Of a DNA stretch of 64,000 nucleotides, positions 1 through 11,800 are shown piece by piece (the stretch's first letter is position 1; each line of letters starts with the position of its first letter). The DNA lies in contig CM049308.1 of NCBI GenBank assembly GCA_026874595.1, positions 21,427,867-21,491,866 of the forward strand, read 5' to 3'. The DNA is from Sipunculus nudus (Eukaryota; Annelida; Sipuncula; Golfingiida; Sipunculidae). Made by a program: the position numbers and the translations under genes. A model generated the notes under the pieces. The model saw nothing but the letters and a program-made list of their open reading frames with translations, did no database searches and was not told where the DNA came from.

Positions 1-211
1 TTTACTTGTGGCAGGATAGAAAACCACAGTACAGCAATGGTCAGATACATTACTACAGGTGTGGTTAACGGGTCAGTGTTCAGAACAATGCTCCAGCGGA
101 GATAAAGTGGTCCAACATGTTGTGTATTACATTGAGAAAACGCGGAAAGGCCTATTGAACATTTCTGCAGAGAATGTAAAAGTATAAACTTGATATTAAG
201 GCTTATCACGC
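1..211 (+). pseudogene. Decayed copy of the IEKTRKGR exon-like ORF (C1)
   Basis: Matches the 67-codon ORF at 24115-24318 but its 5' part lies outside the window. It contains a stop in the RYITTG frame (the equivalent of CGGAGATAA) and, relative to C4, a 10-base deletion inside the IEKTRKGR coding stretch. It includes two recognisable 39-40 bp minisatellite-like monomers. Non-functional as a coding sequence as far as can be seen. Confidence 0.5.
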
Positions 212-572
212 CCAGTAAACCCAAGAACCCAGTAAGCATACTAAATGTTTGTTTTGCTCGCCTTATAGCAAGCTTTTGGTTTAATTATGCTGTATGGGCA
301 CCTTGATCAGGAATACGTGGCTTAAAGACGGTCAATATATTAAATTGCAAGTAGACAAGTTGAGACTAGTTTTAGTATTTTTGATAAAACATAGAAGTGG
401 CTGAGGCCATATATTAGAGGCCATGTGTCTATATCGAGGCCACGGTCACAGTGGTATTCCTTAAGTTAGACCAGTTATTTCTTAATTGATAAAATATAGA
501 AATTACCATAAAGTACAAGAATTCTAACAGATACCTGCTTCCGTCAAAACAGTACCTGACCATTTTTGTTTT

Positions 573-1518
573 TAGCTCAGCTGACTGAAAGACAGCAGAG
601 CTATAGCGATAACTCTTGTCCGTCGTCCCACCAGCCGTGCGGCCGTCTGTCAGGTCGTCTCTTAACAAGGCACAAATCGTAACCGTTAGAAACTTCTTAC
701 TGTACATCCTAGGAGTCCCATGGAAAATCTCCATGGAAACCTGAAATTAGGTCTCTGTTATTCATATCCTCAGAGCTATTGGGTTTAGAAATACCCTCCC
801 CCCTCAAATAATTAAAATATGATACAAAACTCAAGTATATGAACAACTAATGCATTGATCACCATGATTCTTTGCATGCATATTGATCATGGGGTGTTTC
901 ATCACTTCCTGCAGACTGGTGGCACCACCTGGATTTTTTCCCAATTTATACCATTTTTTCTCTATTTTTGAGACCTTCAAGGATGTGGTTGCCTGTTAAC
1001 AGGGCACAAATGGTTAAAATTGGACCTAGAATCTTCTAACTTGACATCCAAGGAGGGCCATGAAATATCTTCAGGGAAACTTGAAATTAGGTCTCTCTTA
1101 CTTATATCCTCTGAGCTATGGAGATCAGAATTACCCCCCCCCCCCCGAATAATTAAAAATTTACCTCAAAAGCTCAACTGATGTATTGGTCACCATGACT
1201 CTTTGCATGCATATTCATCAAGGACTGTTTCATCAGTTCCTGCAGACTGGTGGCTAACCCTAACCTTGATTTTTTTTTTTCGCAATTTTAGGGCACAAAT
1301 TGTAACAATTGCACTTAGAATCTTTCTAACTTGACATCCAGGGAGGTCCATGAAAAAATCTCCTTGGAAACCTAAATTAGGTCTCTGTTAACCATACCCT
1401 CTGGCCTATGCTTAAGTTCAAAGGGGTACCACCTACATACAAAATTTGGCTTTGAAAAAATTCCTTTTGTGAATGTTTTCCTAGTCACCTGAGCGTAATG
1501 ACCCCTGGCTCACTTGTT
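573..1518 (+). mobile_element. TIR element, GTCCGTC family (C1 copy)
   Basis: Starts TAGCTCAGCTGAC and ends with an inverted counterpart, GTCACCTGAGCG, followed by a degenerate ACCCCTGGCTCACTTGTT. The 5' part has the GTCCGTCGTCC string. Inside are three tandem units of roughly 300 bp, each with GGCACAAAT, TCTTCTAACTTGACATCC-like and TTAGGTCTCT landmarks. No coding capacity; a non-autonomous element. The same insertion sits in all four macro-repeat copies, so it predates the amplification. Confidence 0.6.
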
Positions 1519-1812
1519 TAAGTTTTCCGCTTCCTTGCATTTTATGTATAAATATATACTATTTATTGATCACTCTATTGGCTGAAAGCTATATGTAAAC
1601 ATCTGTGAGTCGTGCGAAACAGGAATATTTAGATCAATGCCTTTATTAAAGGACAGGGTCATGGCACCATTTAAACCATCCCGGGGCTGCATTTAGTCTG
1701 GAAGAATAATTTATACAAAGGGGGCACATCGCGAAGTATAAAGTACAGAACTTTTATTTTTAATCTTTGTCCCTTAATTTTCCTGAACAATGATGCCACC
1801 CTGCCATTTTAC

Positions 1813-2797
1813 CTCGGTCAGTGGTCAGATATCTTGGTCCGGTGGTGGGGAGGTGGTCAGTGGTCAGATACATTGGTCCGGTAGTTGGAAAGTGGTCAGT
1901 GGTCAGATACATTGGTCTGGCAGTGGGGAAGTGGTCAGTGGTCAGATACATTGGTCCGGTTGTGGGGAAGTGGTCAATGATCAGATACATTGGTCCGGTA
2001 GTGGGGAAATGGTCAGTGATCAGATACATTGGTCAAGCGATGATGAAGTGGTCGGCCGGGTCAGATGCATAGGTCCAGTGGTAAAAAATTGGTCAGTGGT
2101 CAGACGCATTGGTCAAGCAGTAGGGAAGTGGTAACTAGTCAGATATATTGGTCAAGCGATGGGAAAGTGGTCCGTGGTCAGACACTTAGGTCCAGTGGTG
2201 GGGAATTGGTCGGTGAACAGATATACTGGTCGAGTGGTCAGTGGTCAGATACATGTGTCCATCCGTGGGCAAATGGTCAGTGGTCAGAAACATTAGTCCC
2301 GCGGTTGGGAAGTGTTGAAGTTTCAGATATACTGCAGAGCTGTGTTAAAGTGGGAAGTGGTCAATGACATTGGTCCAGTGGTGGGGAAGTGGTCAGTGGT
2401 CAAATGCATTGGCGCAGTTGTGAGGAAGTGGTCAGTGGTCAAATTATTTGCTCCAATGGTGGGTGAAGCGGTCAGTTGTCAGATATATTGGTTTTCCGGT
2501 GTGGAAGTGGTCAGTGGTCAGAAAGATTGCTCCTGCAGTGAGAAAGGGGTTAGTGGTCAGATACATTGCTCCAGCGGTCAAGAAGTGGTCATTGGTCAAA
2601 GACATTGCTTCATTGGTGGGTTAAGTGGTAAGTGGTCAGATACGTTGGTATTGTGGTGTGGAAGTGGTCAGTGGTCAGAAAGATTGCTCCTGCAGTGAGA
2701 AAGTGGTTAATGGCCAGATACATTGCTCCAGCGGTCAAGGAGTGGTCATTGGTCGAAGACATTGATCAATTGGTGGGTGAAGTGGTCAGTGGTCAAT
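1813..2797 (+). repeat. 39-bp minisatellite array A1
   Basis: About 25 degenerate monomers built on GGTCAGTGGTCAGATACAT plus TTGGTCCAGTGGTGGGGAAG. The 39-bp period keeps reading frames open over several hundred bases in more than one frame on both strands. Monomers here are more diverged than in array B. The array ends at the CAATACCGAAAATGCC boundary. Confidence 0.9.
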
Positions 2798-3924
2798 ACC
2801 GAAAATGCCCCGTTAGGACACACTTGGCATCGTTCCCGATACATCAATACATTTATGATACGTAGCCATTGAGGAATTGCGTGAGAGTGATCCAGTGCGA
2901 CCACTAACCAGTCGTATATGGGACCACCGTCAATTATAATATAGATAATATGAATATGCATGTCATTTAAATGGATGTATAATAACCCTGTTATCAACTT
3001 CACGGATACATCCTCCTGTATACCGATGGATGACTTGCAATGCAACGATAAGTTTGATTTAGTCTAAACGAACGAGCTCAGATTGAATTTCGTCTTGGAT
3101 ATAAGACTATGAGAGAATTGTGTATTGGCAAACACATTAATTTTAAAATTGTTCTGAATTGGGCGCATTACGCGTAAGAACATAAGTTAGAACATATTTC
3201 GTGCGTACACATAAGCACATTCACACAAAAATAAATATCTTAATAAATTGAAAAAAGTAGCGCTATATATAAAATTAGGAGTTCAAAAACATGTTATTTG
3301 ATGCTTTGGTTTATAAGACCCATTGGCATTTTATGACGTACGCCGTGCTCATAAATATGAGCAGTGGCTATAAAAACGTGGATTTTGTGTATATTATACT
3401 TTACTCATTATGCATTATACTGACAGATGTACACGAATATCCTTCATCTATGATTCGAACTTTTGGTACGCAAACATGTTTGCGGTCGAGCAAATCTTAA
3501 GCCATTAATAGCATATAGAAACGTACTGTCTCATAAGCCCCCAAACAAAGCAGGCACACTGCCATCGAAGTGACGGAATGAAGTGAAAACTGCGAAGTGA
3601 AGCCAAATCCCCCCCCCCCCTTCCACCCTCCCACACACCGTCCCAAAAAAAGTGCCAGATCTATACTTCTGCTTAATTTGCACAATTAACGGAATTAGTA
3701 ACACAATATGCCCATTTATTAAATAGCATTTAACAATGTTTTTCACACCGTGGGAGGGGGACCACATTCTCCTAACATCACGCATGTCATTTGGCAGGTT
3801 CAATCGGTCCCTGTTATACAGACATTTCTGTCGGACTCATGTTATATGAAAAGGGTTTCAACTTTCAAATTGGAATATATTTTTAATATTGGGAGGATAC
3901 ATGATATGAGCAGAAGGATATCTG
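2798..3924 (+). other. Inter-array block A-to-B, first part
   Basis: AT-rich block found after array A in every copy (26975-27951, 39392-40446, 55074-56199). It holds a small ORF (3291-3500) and a C-tract at about 3608-3621. It is distantly related to 17170-17843, showing that the macro-unit itself contains old internal duplications. No RNA gene seen. Confidence 0.5.
3291..3500 (+). CDS. Small ORF, 69 codons, hydrophobic (C1)
   Basis: Starts at an ATG and reads through a hydrophobic central stretch (VDFVYIILYSLCIILT) that could be one membrane segment. The same frame is open in all four copies, but C1 and C4 differ from C2 and C3 by a one-base change near the end (TTTTGGTACG against TTTTCAGTACG), so the last dozen residues are unrelated between the pairs. 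Function unknown and family not recognised. The C2 and C3 versions differ at amino-acid-changing sites, so purifying selection is not evident. Confidence 0.15.
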   Translation: MLFDALVYKTHWHFMTYAVLINMSSGYKNVDFVYIILYSLCIILTDVHEYPSSMIRTFGTQTCLRSSKS

Positions 3925-4060
3925 AATGGTCATATGGGCTAGGAAGTGACAATTGAATGGTCAAATGGGCTAAGGAGAGAGAGCAAATGGTCAGATGGGC
4001 TCAGTAGTGACAGTAGAATGATCAAATGGGCATAAGAGTGGGCAGCGACAGTAGAAATGC
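3925..4060 (+). repeat. Degenerate short tandem repeat, minisatellite-like
   Basis: Four or five degenerate units of 31-36 bp on the theme GAATGGTCAAATGGGCTA. The theme resembles the GTGGTCAGATACATTGG core of the 39-bp minisatellite. Equivalent stretches are at 40447-40590 and 56200-56335. Confidence 0.6.
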
Positions 4061-4808
4061 GAAATGGAAAACAAATTTTCAACTCGCCAATTAACACGCA
4101 TCTCTTGCATGGTAATAGTATACATGGTGTGTGAAAATTGTTTTATATATCAACATGCAGGGGAGTGTTTCATTGATAAGATAACATAATAGATATAAAT
4201 GCGACAATAAATCAAAGTGTCGCCTGGTGTCTATTGAAAATTGTATTCTGATTGACATTCTAAGTACTGTGATCTGTAGATCCTCTGCCAACAACATTTT
4301 TGAAGCAGTCTTTTCATATATTGTTACCAGTTGTGACCTGCATCGTTACGTATAGGACAGAATGGGCTACACCTTCAAAGCAAGGCTCAGATGCCGGAGA
4401 AGAGACAATATTATTACTTTTGCACTCGGTTATTTTGAATGATGTGGATGTTATTTTAAAAGATTTCACTTTTAGTACTTCTGGATCTGAGTGGCGGTTC
4501 TAATATAGATTTAGATATTTATCCCAGAATTTTTACCATAAATTCAAAATTGGTGGGACAGCTCCTCACTCTTAGGGAATATCTGACCGTAAATGCAGAT
4601 GGTACTGAATGAAGGAAATTTATCAAGCAAATTAAAGATGTTTTGGTGTTCCCCAAGGAAGTGTTCTCGTCATATTAATCTTCTCTGTATGACCGTTTTC
4701 AAACTTAAAAAGAAAGTGCGTGATTCAGGTATGATCTTGATTGTTTTATTTTTCACATAAATTTCTTGGGATTGTTATGCGTCCACGTCGCCTCTGGTCA
4801 GACCCCGA

Positions 4809-5051
4809 GTGGCAAAAGTAATTCACGCGTTAGAGAATTCTTTTCATTATTTTTGTATATACAGCCAATCAATCGACGCCCTTGCTACAAATCTGACAAC
4901 AGTTTGTTCAGTTATTTACATACCTGATATTACAGGTGAAATCAAATCACATGTCGCGTATAGCATAGTATACAGGAAAGGCAGAAAGGAGTTGACAGAC
5001 TTACTTGAACTCTTCTTTAGATACATTGTGAAAGTATACCTCGGAGTTTAA
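4809..5051 (+). CDS. Small ORF, 80 codons (C1)
   Basis: Begins at an ATG just downstream of a decayed signal-peptide-like stretch that is still open in C3 (42367-42684). It ends SIVYRKGRKELTDLLELFFR plus a short tail. At the DNA level the 3' part is homologous to the 93-bp cassette and the IEKTRKGR module. Four Cys/aromatic-rich turns (HYFCIYSQ, TVCSVIYIP) suggest a small secreted or membrane-proximal peptide, but no family is recognised. Differences between copies mostly change amino acids. Confidence 0.2.
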   Translation: MAKVIHALENSFHYFCIYSQSIDALATNLTTVCSVIYIPDITGEIKSHVAYSIVYRKGRKELTDLLELFFRYIVKVYLGV

Positions 5052-5163
5052 GGCCAGACTGCCCCCCCCCCCCCGGTGAAACCCAGAACCCAGGTAACAC
5101 ACGCACTTCGAAGTAACCATATACTGTTGAAATGAGAAACCATTTTCTAACTCACCGTATTAC

Positions 5164-5346
5164 ATGCGACTGGTCTCACTGGTAACAGTGTTGTGGGGAC
5201 ACCTGGATCAGGACTACGTGGTTGAAAAGCTTTCTTTATATATATTTATACAAGTGGACAAGTTGAGACCTGTAAAAGTATTTTACATTGATAAGGCATT
5301 CAAGGGACTGAATTCCTTAAAAGAGACCCACCCCTTTTCTCCATAA
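5164..5346 (+). CDS. Small ORF, 60 codons, identical in C1, C3, C4
   Basis: ATG-initiated, with a hydrophobic N-terminus (LVSLVTVLWG). The predicted peptide is identical in three copies, but the surrounding noncoding DNA is equally invariant, so this reflects recent exchange rather than selection. It overlaps the part of the core module that reads CACCTGGATCAGGACTACG. Function unknown; may be noncoding. Confidence 0.12.
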   Translation: MRLVSLVTVLWGHLDQDYVVEKLSLYIFIQVDKLRPVKVFYIDKAFKGLNSLKETHPFSP

Positions 5347-5820
5347 TCAGGCCACGGTCACAGCGGCATTCCTTCATTCGAGCAAACTGGATCTTAAAAT
5401 TTTATTTATAAATTTATAAAAGATAATTATCTATAAATTAAAGGACAAGAATGTAATAGATATCTGCTGCCTCTAGAACGATCCCTGACCAAACACCTAT
5501 ATGTGTGTCATTATACACCGCACCTTACGTCGTGTTGATAAACATTTCCTGACGCGATTACCAATTTGTTTAAGAATATAGGCATCGAAAGCGTATCATA
5601 AATACCAGTTTGTTAAATTAAATATATACGTCATCCAATACACTTAAGGGGTGACAGCCGAGCAGAGACAGCCGAGATAATAACCACTCGACTATCAAAA
5701 CTCCTTCGATTTCGTGGGAGATAGGGGTATCCAAGATCTATGAACATGTAAAAGTTCAGGCCGATTCATCAAACCTCCTGAAAATGTGTGATATTGACAA
5801 TATAGGCGCAGGGATGGACG

Positions 5821-6054
5821 ATGAAATGCCAGAGATCACATCGAACTGTTAGGTACCAGTTTTCATGTGAGTCTATAATAGTTGGAGACCTCCCCGAAAA
5901 GAACGCATCGGCGTTCTGCCTGAAAATAGAGTATACGGTAACCGCGAAACTTCGCAACGATGGATACAATAATTCCCTCAAACAAGCTTATATCTGTTTA
6001 TATGCATGTGTTATGCGAACGTTGGGAACCTTTTTGAAAAGGAAAAGTCGCTGA
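5821..6054 (+). CDS. Small ORF, 77 codons, LKIEYTVTAKL (C1)
   Basis: ATG to TGA frame containing RYQFSC, GDLPEKNASA and LKIEYTVTAKLRNDGY. The order F-S then LPE then a beta-strand like IEYTVTAKL is loosely reminiscent of the late part of an arrestin-type N domain, but this is a weak visual resemblance only. C1 and C3 share a 20-base shorter version of this locus than C4, where a Gly/Ser-rich stretch lies between NASA and CLKIEY in another frame. The frame seen here may therefore be a secondary fusion. A possible splice acceptor and the 93-bp cassette follow 100 bp downstream. Confidence 0.2.
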   Translation: MKCQRSHRTVRYQFSCESIIVGDLPEKNASAFCLKIEYTVTAKLRNDGYNNSLKQAYICLYACVMRTLGTFLKRKSR

Positions 6055-6156
6055 TGCCCACACGCCAATCATAAATACACAAGCATGTTACCCGCTCTTT
6101 TGCTTATAAAAAAAGTTTCCCTTACCCATTGATTTACCTGCATGTCATTCATACAG

Positions 6157-6249
6157 GTAATATTAATAGGTAATACTATGTACAGGACCGGGAAATTCGG
6201 AAAGGAATGGACAGACTTGTATGAACACATCTTCAAATACAATAGAAAG
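6157..6249 (+). CDS. Candidate internal exon, 93-bp YEHI cassette (C1)
   Basis: Bounded by an acceptor-like CATTCATACAG and a donor-like AAAG|GTAAAT. It encodes 31 codons in phase 0-0, with GNTMYRTGKFGKEWTDLYEH at its centre and KYNRK at its end. Four full copies (6157, 17844, 43787, 58445) have the same length, no stops and the same splice dinucleotides despite several substitutions. Two partial copies (27952, 48668) have lost part of these signals. Family unknown. The centre is homologous at the DNA level to the IEKTRKGRDRPYEHF module. Confidence 0.33.
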
Positions 6250-6379
6250 GTAAATGTTGAACACCGACCATATAGTTAAATACTGTCCAATAAGCCCCCG
6301 AGACCTATTAGGCAGACTCTGCCGAAGAATTGACAATATTTACTCATATTCACCGCGTAGTATACCCCCCCCCCCCCCA

Positions 6380-8860
6380 AAAAAATAAATAACAGACATA
6401 TACTTCTATATACTGTAAAAAATTAACTTTAACCGAAAATTCAAATTTCTTGAAACATTTGTATAGGTTCCAATCATAAAAAAGAAATGAGCCCATATAT
6501 GAAATTATTTTTTTTTTAATTTTGCACACCATTGAATCATATATGTAAATATACCATGCACATCCTTATCAGGACTACGTGACTACAAGAAGATCAATAT
6601 TAAAGTACTGCAATTGGACAAGTTGAAACTTGTGACATTATTGTTGTTGTTAAGGCATTCATAAGAGGTCTGGTGTGCATATCCAGACCACAGTTACAAC
6701 TAGATATTAAAAAAAAACGGGAAATTTGATATAAAACGCTTCATGATTTATTTACATTAACGATAACCATCGATAATTAATATTAATGTTAAAAATGACA
6801 TATATATTAAATAGATACCAACTACAGCAGTATCTGACTATCAATGTTAACCTGACCCAACGACACGGGACACATCATCAGAGAGGTTATGTTATTACGA
6901 GTGTTTTTATTGTTTTCTCTTTAAAATCTTTCTACGCTCAGCAGCGATCCTGATACGAATCCCAATAAAAAACAGTATATGGGAGTCGATACAGGGGATT
7001 GGTCACAGTCACATACATTGCTCCAGCGCCGGGGAGGTAGTCAGTGGTCAGACACATTGGTCCAGCGGGGGGGGGGAATAGTCAGTGGTCAGATACATTG
7101 GTCCAGCGGTGGGGAAGTAGTCAGTTGTCAGATACATTTGCCCAGCGGGGGGGGAGGAAGTAGGCAGTGGTCAGATACATTTGCCCAGGGGGGTGGGGAA
7201 GTAGTCCATGGTCAGATAATTTAACAGAGCGTTGGGGAAGTAGTCAGTGGTCATATACATTGGTCCACCGAAAAAAATAAAAAAATAAATAAATAAATAA
7301 CAGACATATACTTCTATACACTGTAAAAAAAATAAATTTGACTGAATATTTAAATTTCTTGAAACATTTGTATAGGTTCCAATCATAAAAAAGAAATGAG
7401 CCCATTTATGATATTATTTTTTTTAAATTTTGTACACCGTTGCATCATTTATGTAAATATCCCATGCACATCCTGATCAGAACTACGTGACTACAAGAAG
7501 ATCAATATTAAAGTACTGCAATTGGACAAGTTGAGACTTGTGACAGTATTGTTGTTCTTAAGGCATTCATAAGAGGTCTGGTGTGCATATCCAGACCACA
7601 GTTACAACTAGATATTAAAAAAAAACGGGAAATTTGATATAAAACGCTTCATGATTTATTTACATTAACGATAACCATCGATAATTAATATTAATGTTAA
7701 AAATGACATATATATTAAATAGATACCAACTACAGCAGTATCTGACTATCAATGTTAACCTGACCCAACGACACGGGACACATCATCAGAGAGGTTATGT
7801 TATTACGAGTGTTTTTATTGTTTTCTCTTTAAAATCTTTCTACGCTCAGCAGCGATCCTGATACGAATCCCAATAAAAAACAGTATATGGGAGTCGATAC
7901 AGGGGATTGGTCACAGTCACATACATTGCTCCAGCGCCGGGGAGGTAGTCAGTGGTCAGACACATTGGTCCAGCGGGGGGGGGGGGAATAGTCAGTGGTC
8001 AGATACATTGGTCCAGCGGTGGGGAAGTAGTCAGTTGTCAGATACATTTGCCCAGCGGGGGGGGAGGAAGTAGGCAGTGGTCAGATACATTTGCCCAGGG
8101 GGGTGGGGAAGTAGTCCATGGTCAGATAATTTAACAGAGCGTTGGGGAAGTAGTCAGTGGTCATATACATTGGTCCACCGAAAAAAATAAAAAAATAAAT
8201 AAATAAATAACAGACATATACTTCTATACACTGTAAAAAAAATAAACTTGACTGAATATTTAAATTTCTTGAAACATTTGTATAGGTTCCAATCATAAAA
8301 AAGAAATGAGCCCATTTATGATATTATTTTTTTTAAATTTTGTACACCGTTGCATCATTTATGTAAATATCCCATGCACATCCTGATCAGAACTACGTGA
8401 CTACAAGAAGATCAATATTAAAGTACTGCAATTGGACAAGTTGAGACTTGTGACAGTATTGTTGTTCTTAAGGCATTCATAAGAGGTCTGGTGTGCATAT
8501 CCAGACCACAGTTACAACTAGATATTAAAAAAAAACGGGAAATTTGATATAAAACGCTTAATGATTTATTTACATTAACGATACTCATCGATAATTAATA
8601 TTAATGTTAAAAATGACATATATATTAAATAAACACCAACTACAGCAGTATCTGACTATCAATGTTAACCTGACCCAACGACACGGGACACATCTACAGA
8701 GAGGTTATGTTATTTCTAGTTTTTTCGTTGTTTTCTCTTTAAAATCTGTCTAGGGTCAGCAGCGATCCTGATACGAATCCCAATAAAAAAAACAGTATAT
8801 GGGAGTCGATACAGGGGATTGGTCACAGTCACATACATTGCTCCAGCGCCGGGGGGGGGA
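6380..8860 (+). repeat. Tandem block of about 910 bp, two full copies and a part
   Basis: An AT-rich 620-bp stretch plus a short run of minisatellite monomers is repeated head to tail. Landmarks such as GGGAGTCGATACAGGGGATT recur at 6979, 7888 and 8799. The first two copies are almost identical. C3 (44010-44700) and C4 (58680-59330) have the block once, so the triplication is specific to C1. Confidence 0.85.
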
Positions 8861-11800
8861 TAGTCAGTGGTCAGATACATTGGTCCAGCGGTGGGGAAGA
8901 AGGAAGTAGGCAGTGTTCAGATACATTTGCCCAGGGGGGTGGGGAAGTAGTCCATGGTCAGATAATTTAACAGAGCGTTGGGGAAGTAGTCAGTGGTCAT
9001 ATACATTGGTCCACCGAAGGGGAGGTAGTCAGTGGTCAGATACATATGTCCGGCCGTGGGAAAGTGGTCGGGGGTCTGATACATTGTTCCTACGTTGGGG
9101 AGGTAGTCAGTGAACAAATACATTGGCCCAGCGATAGGGAAGTAATCAGTGGTCAGATACATTGGCCCAGCAGTGGGGATGTATGTAAACAGTGGTCAGA
9201 TACATAAACAGAGAGGTGGGAAAGTAGTAAGTGGTCAAATACATTGGCCCAGCGGGGGGGGGAAGTAGTCAGTGGTCAGATATATTAACAGAGCGGTGGG
9301 GAGGTAGTCAGTGGTCAGATACATTGACAGAGCGGTGGGGAAGTAGTCAGTGGTCTGATACATTGTTCCAACGTTGGGGAAGTAGTCAGTGGTCAAATAC
9401 ATCGGTCCAACGGGTGGGGAAGTAGTCAGTGGGCAGATACATTGGTCCAGTGGTTGGGAAGTGGCCAGTGGTCAGATACATTGGTCCAGTGGTTGGGAAG
9501 TGGTCAGTGGTCAGATACATTGGTCCAGTGGTTGAGAAGTGGTCAGTGGTCAGATACTTTGGCCCAGCGCTGGGAAAGTGGTCAGGGGCATTTACATTGC
9601 TCCTTGGTAGTATTCAGTGGTCAGATACATTGGTCCAGCGGAGGGGAAGTAGTCAGTGGTCAAATACATTGGTCCAGCGGGCGATGGGGGAGTAGTCAGT
9701 GGTCAGATACATTGGCCCAGCGGTGGGGAAGTAGTCAGTGGTCTGATACATTGTTCCAACGTTGGGGAAGTAGTCAGTGGTCAGACACATTGGTCCAGCG
9801 GGGGGGGGGGGGAAGTAGGCAATGGTCAGTTACATTTGCCCAGGGGGGTGGGGAAGTAGTCAGTGGTCAGATACTTTAACAGAGCGTTGGGGAAGTAGTC
9901 AGTGGTCATATACATTGGTCCACCGAAGGGGAGGTAGTCAGTGGTCAGATACATATGTCCGGCCGTGGGAAAGTGGTCGGGGGTCTGATACATTGTTCCA
10001 ACGTTGGGGAGGTAGTCAGTGGTCAGATACATTGGCCCAGCGATAGGGAAGTAATCAGTGGTCAGATACATTGGCCCAGCAGTGGGGATGTATGTAAACA
10101 GTTGTCAGATACATAAACAGAGAGGTGGGAAAGTAGTAAGTGGTCAAATACATTGGCCCAGCGGGGGGGGGGGGAAGTAGTCAGTGGTCAGAAAAAATTA
10201 ACAGAGCTGTGGGGAGGTGGTCAGTGGTCAGATACATTGACAGAGCGGTGGGGAAGTAGTCAGTGGTCTGATACATTGTTCCAACGTTGGGGAAGTAGTC
10301 AGTGGTCAGATACATCGGTCAAGCGGTGGGGAAGTAGTCAGTGGGCAGATACATTGGTCCAGTGGTTGGGAAGTGGTCAGTGGTCAGATACATTGGTCCA
10401 GTGGTTGGGAAGTGGTCAGTGGTCAGATACATTGGTCCAGTGGTTGAGAAGTGGTCAGTGGTCAGATACTTTGGCCCAGCGCTGGGAAAGTGGTCAGGGG
10501 CATTTACATTGCTCCTTGGTAGTATTCAGTGGTCAGATACATTGGTCCAGCGGAGGGGAAGTAGTCAGTGGTCAAATACATTTGTCCAGCGGGCGATGGG
10601 GGAGTAGTCAGTGGTCAGATACATTGGCCCAGCGGTGGGGAAGTAGTCAGTGGTCTGATTCATTGTTCCAACGTTGGGGAAGTAGTCAGTGGTCAGACAC
10701 ATTGGTCCAGCGGGGGGGGGGGGGGAAGTAGGCAATGGTCAGTTACATTTGCCCAGGGGGGTGGGGAAGTAGTCAGTGGTCAGATACTTTAACAGAGCGT
10801 TGGGGAAGTAGTCAGTGGTCATATACATTGGTCCACCGAAGGGGAGGTAGTCAGTGGTCAGATACATATGTCCGGCCGTGGGAAAGTGGTCGGGGGTCTG
10901 ATACATTGTTCCAACGTTGGGGAGGTAGTCAGTGGTCAGATACATTGGCCCAGCGATAGGGAAGTAATCAGTGGTCAGAAACATTGGCCCAGCAGTGGGG
11001 ATGTATGTAAACAGTTGTCAGATACATAAACAGAGAGGTGGGAAAGTAGTAAGTGGTCAAATACATTGGCCCAGCGGGGGGGGGAAGTAGTCAGTGGTCA
11101 GAAAAAATTAACAGAGCTGTGGGGAGGTGGTCAGTGGTCAGATACATTGACAGAGCGGTGGGGAAGTAGTCAGTGGTCTGATACATTGTTCCAACGTTGG
11201 GGAAGTAGTCAGTGGTCAGATACATCGGTCCAGCGGTGGGGAAGTAGTCAGTGGGCAGATACATTGGTCCAGTGGTTGGGAAGTGGTCAGTGGTCAGATA
11301 CATTGGTCCAGTGGTTGGGAAGTGGTCAGTGGTCAGATACATTGGTCCAGTGGTTGAGAAGTGGTCAGTGGTCAGATACATTGGCCCAGCGGTGGGGAAG
11401 TGGTCAGGGGCATTTACATTGCTCATTGGAAGTATTCAGTGGTCGGAAACATTAGTCCAGCGGAGGGGAAGTAGTCAGTGGTCAAATACATTGGTCCAGC
11501 GGGCGATGGGGGAGTAGTCAGTGGTCAGATACATTGGCCCAGCGGTGGGGAAGTAGTCAGTGGTCTGATACATTGTTCCAACGTTGGGGAAGTAGTCAGT
11601 GGTCAGACACATTGGTCCAGCGGGGGGGGGGGAGTAGGCAATGGTCAGTTACATTTGCCCAGGGGGGTGGGGAAGTAGTCAGTGGTCAGATACTTTAACA
11701 GAGCGTTGGGGAAGTAGTCAGTGGTCATATACATTGGTCCACCGAAGCGGAGGTAGTCAGTGGTCAGATACATATGTCCGGCCGTGGGAAAGTGGTCGGA

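Noticed and set aside
429..734. Minus-strand 101-codon ORF, identical in C4
   Set aside because: It overlaps the start of the TIR element and is absent as an open frame from C2 and C3; no features of a protein.
5821..6054. Arrestin-type domain gene
   Set aside because: The F-S / LPE / IEYTVTAKL layout is only loosely similar. The frame is interrupted or fused depending on the copy, and no upstream strands are recognisable.
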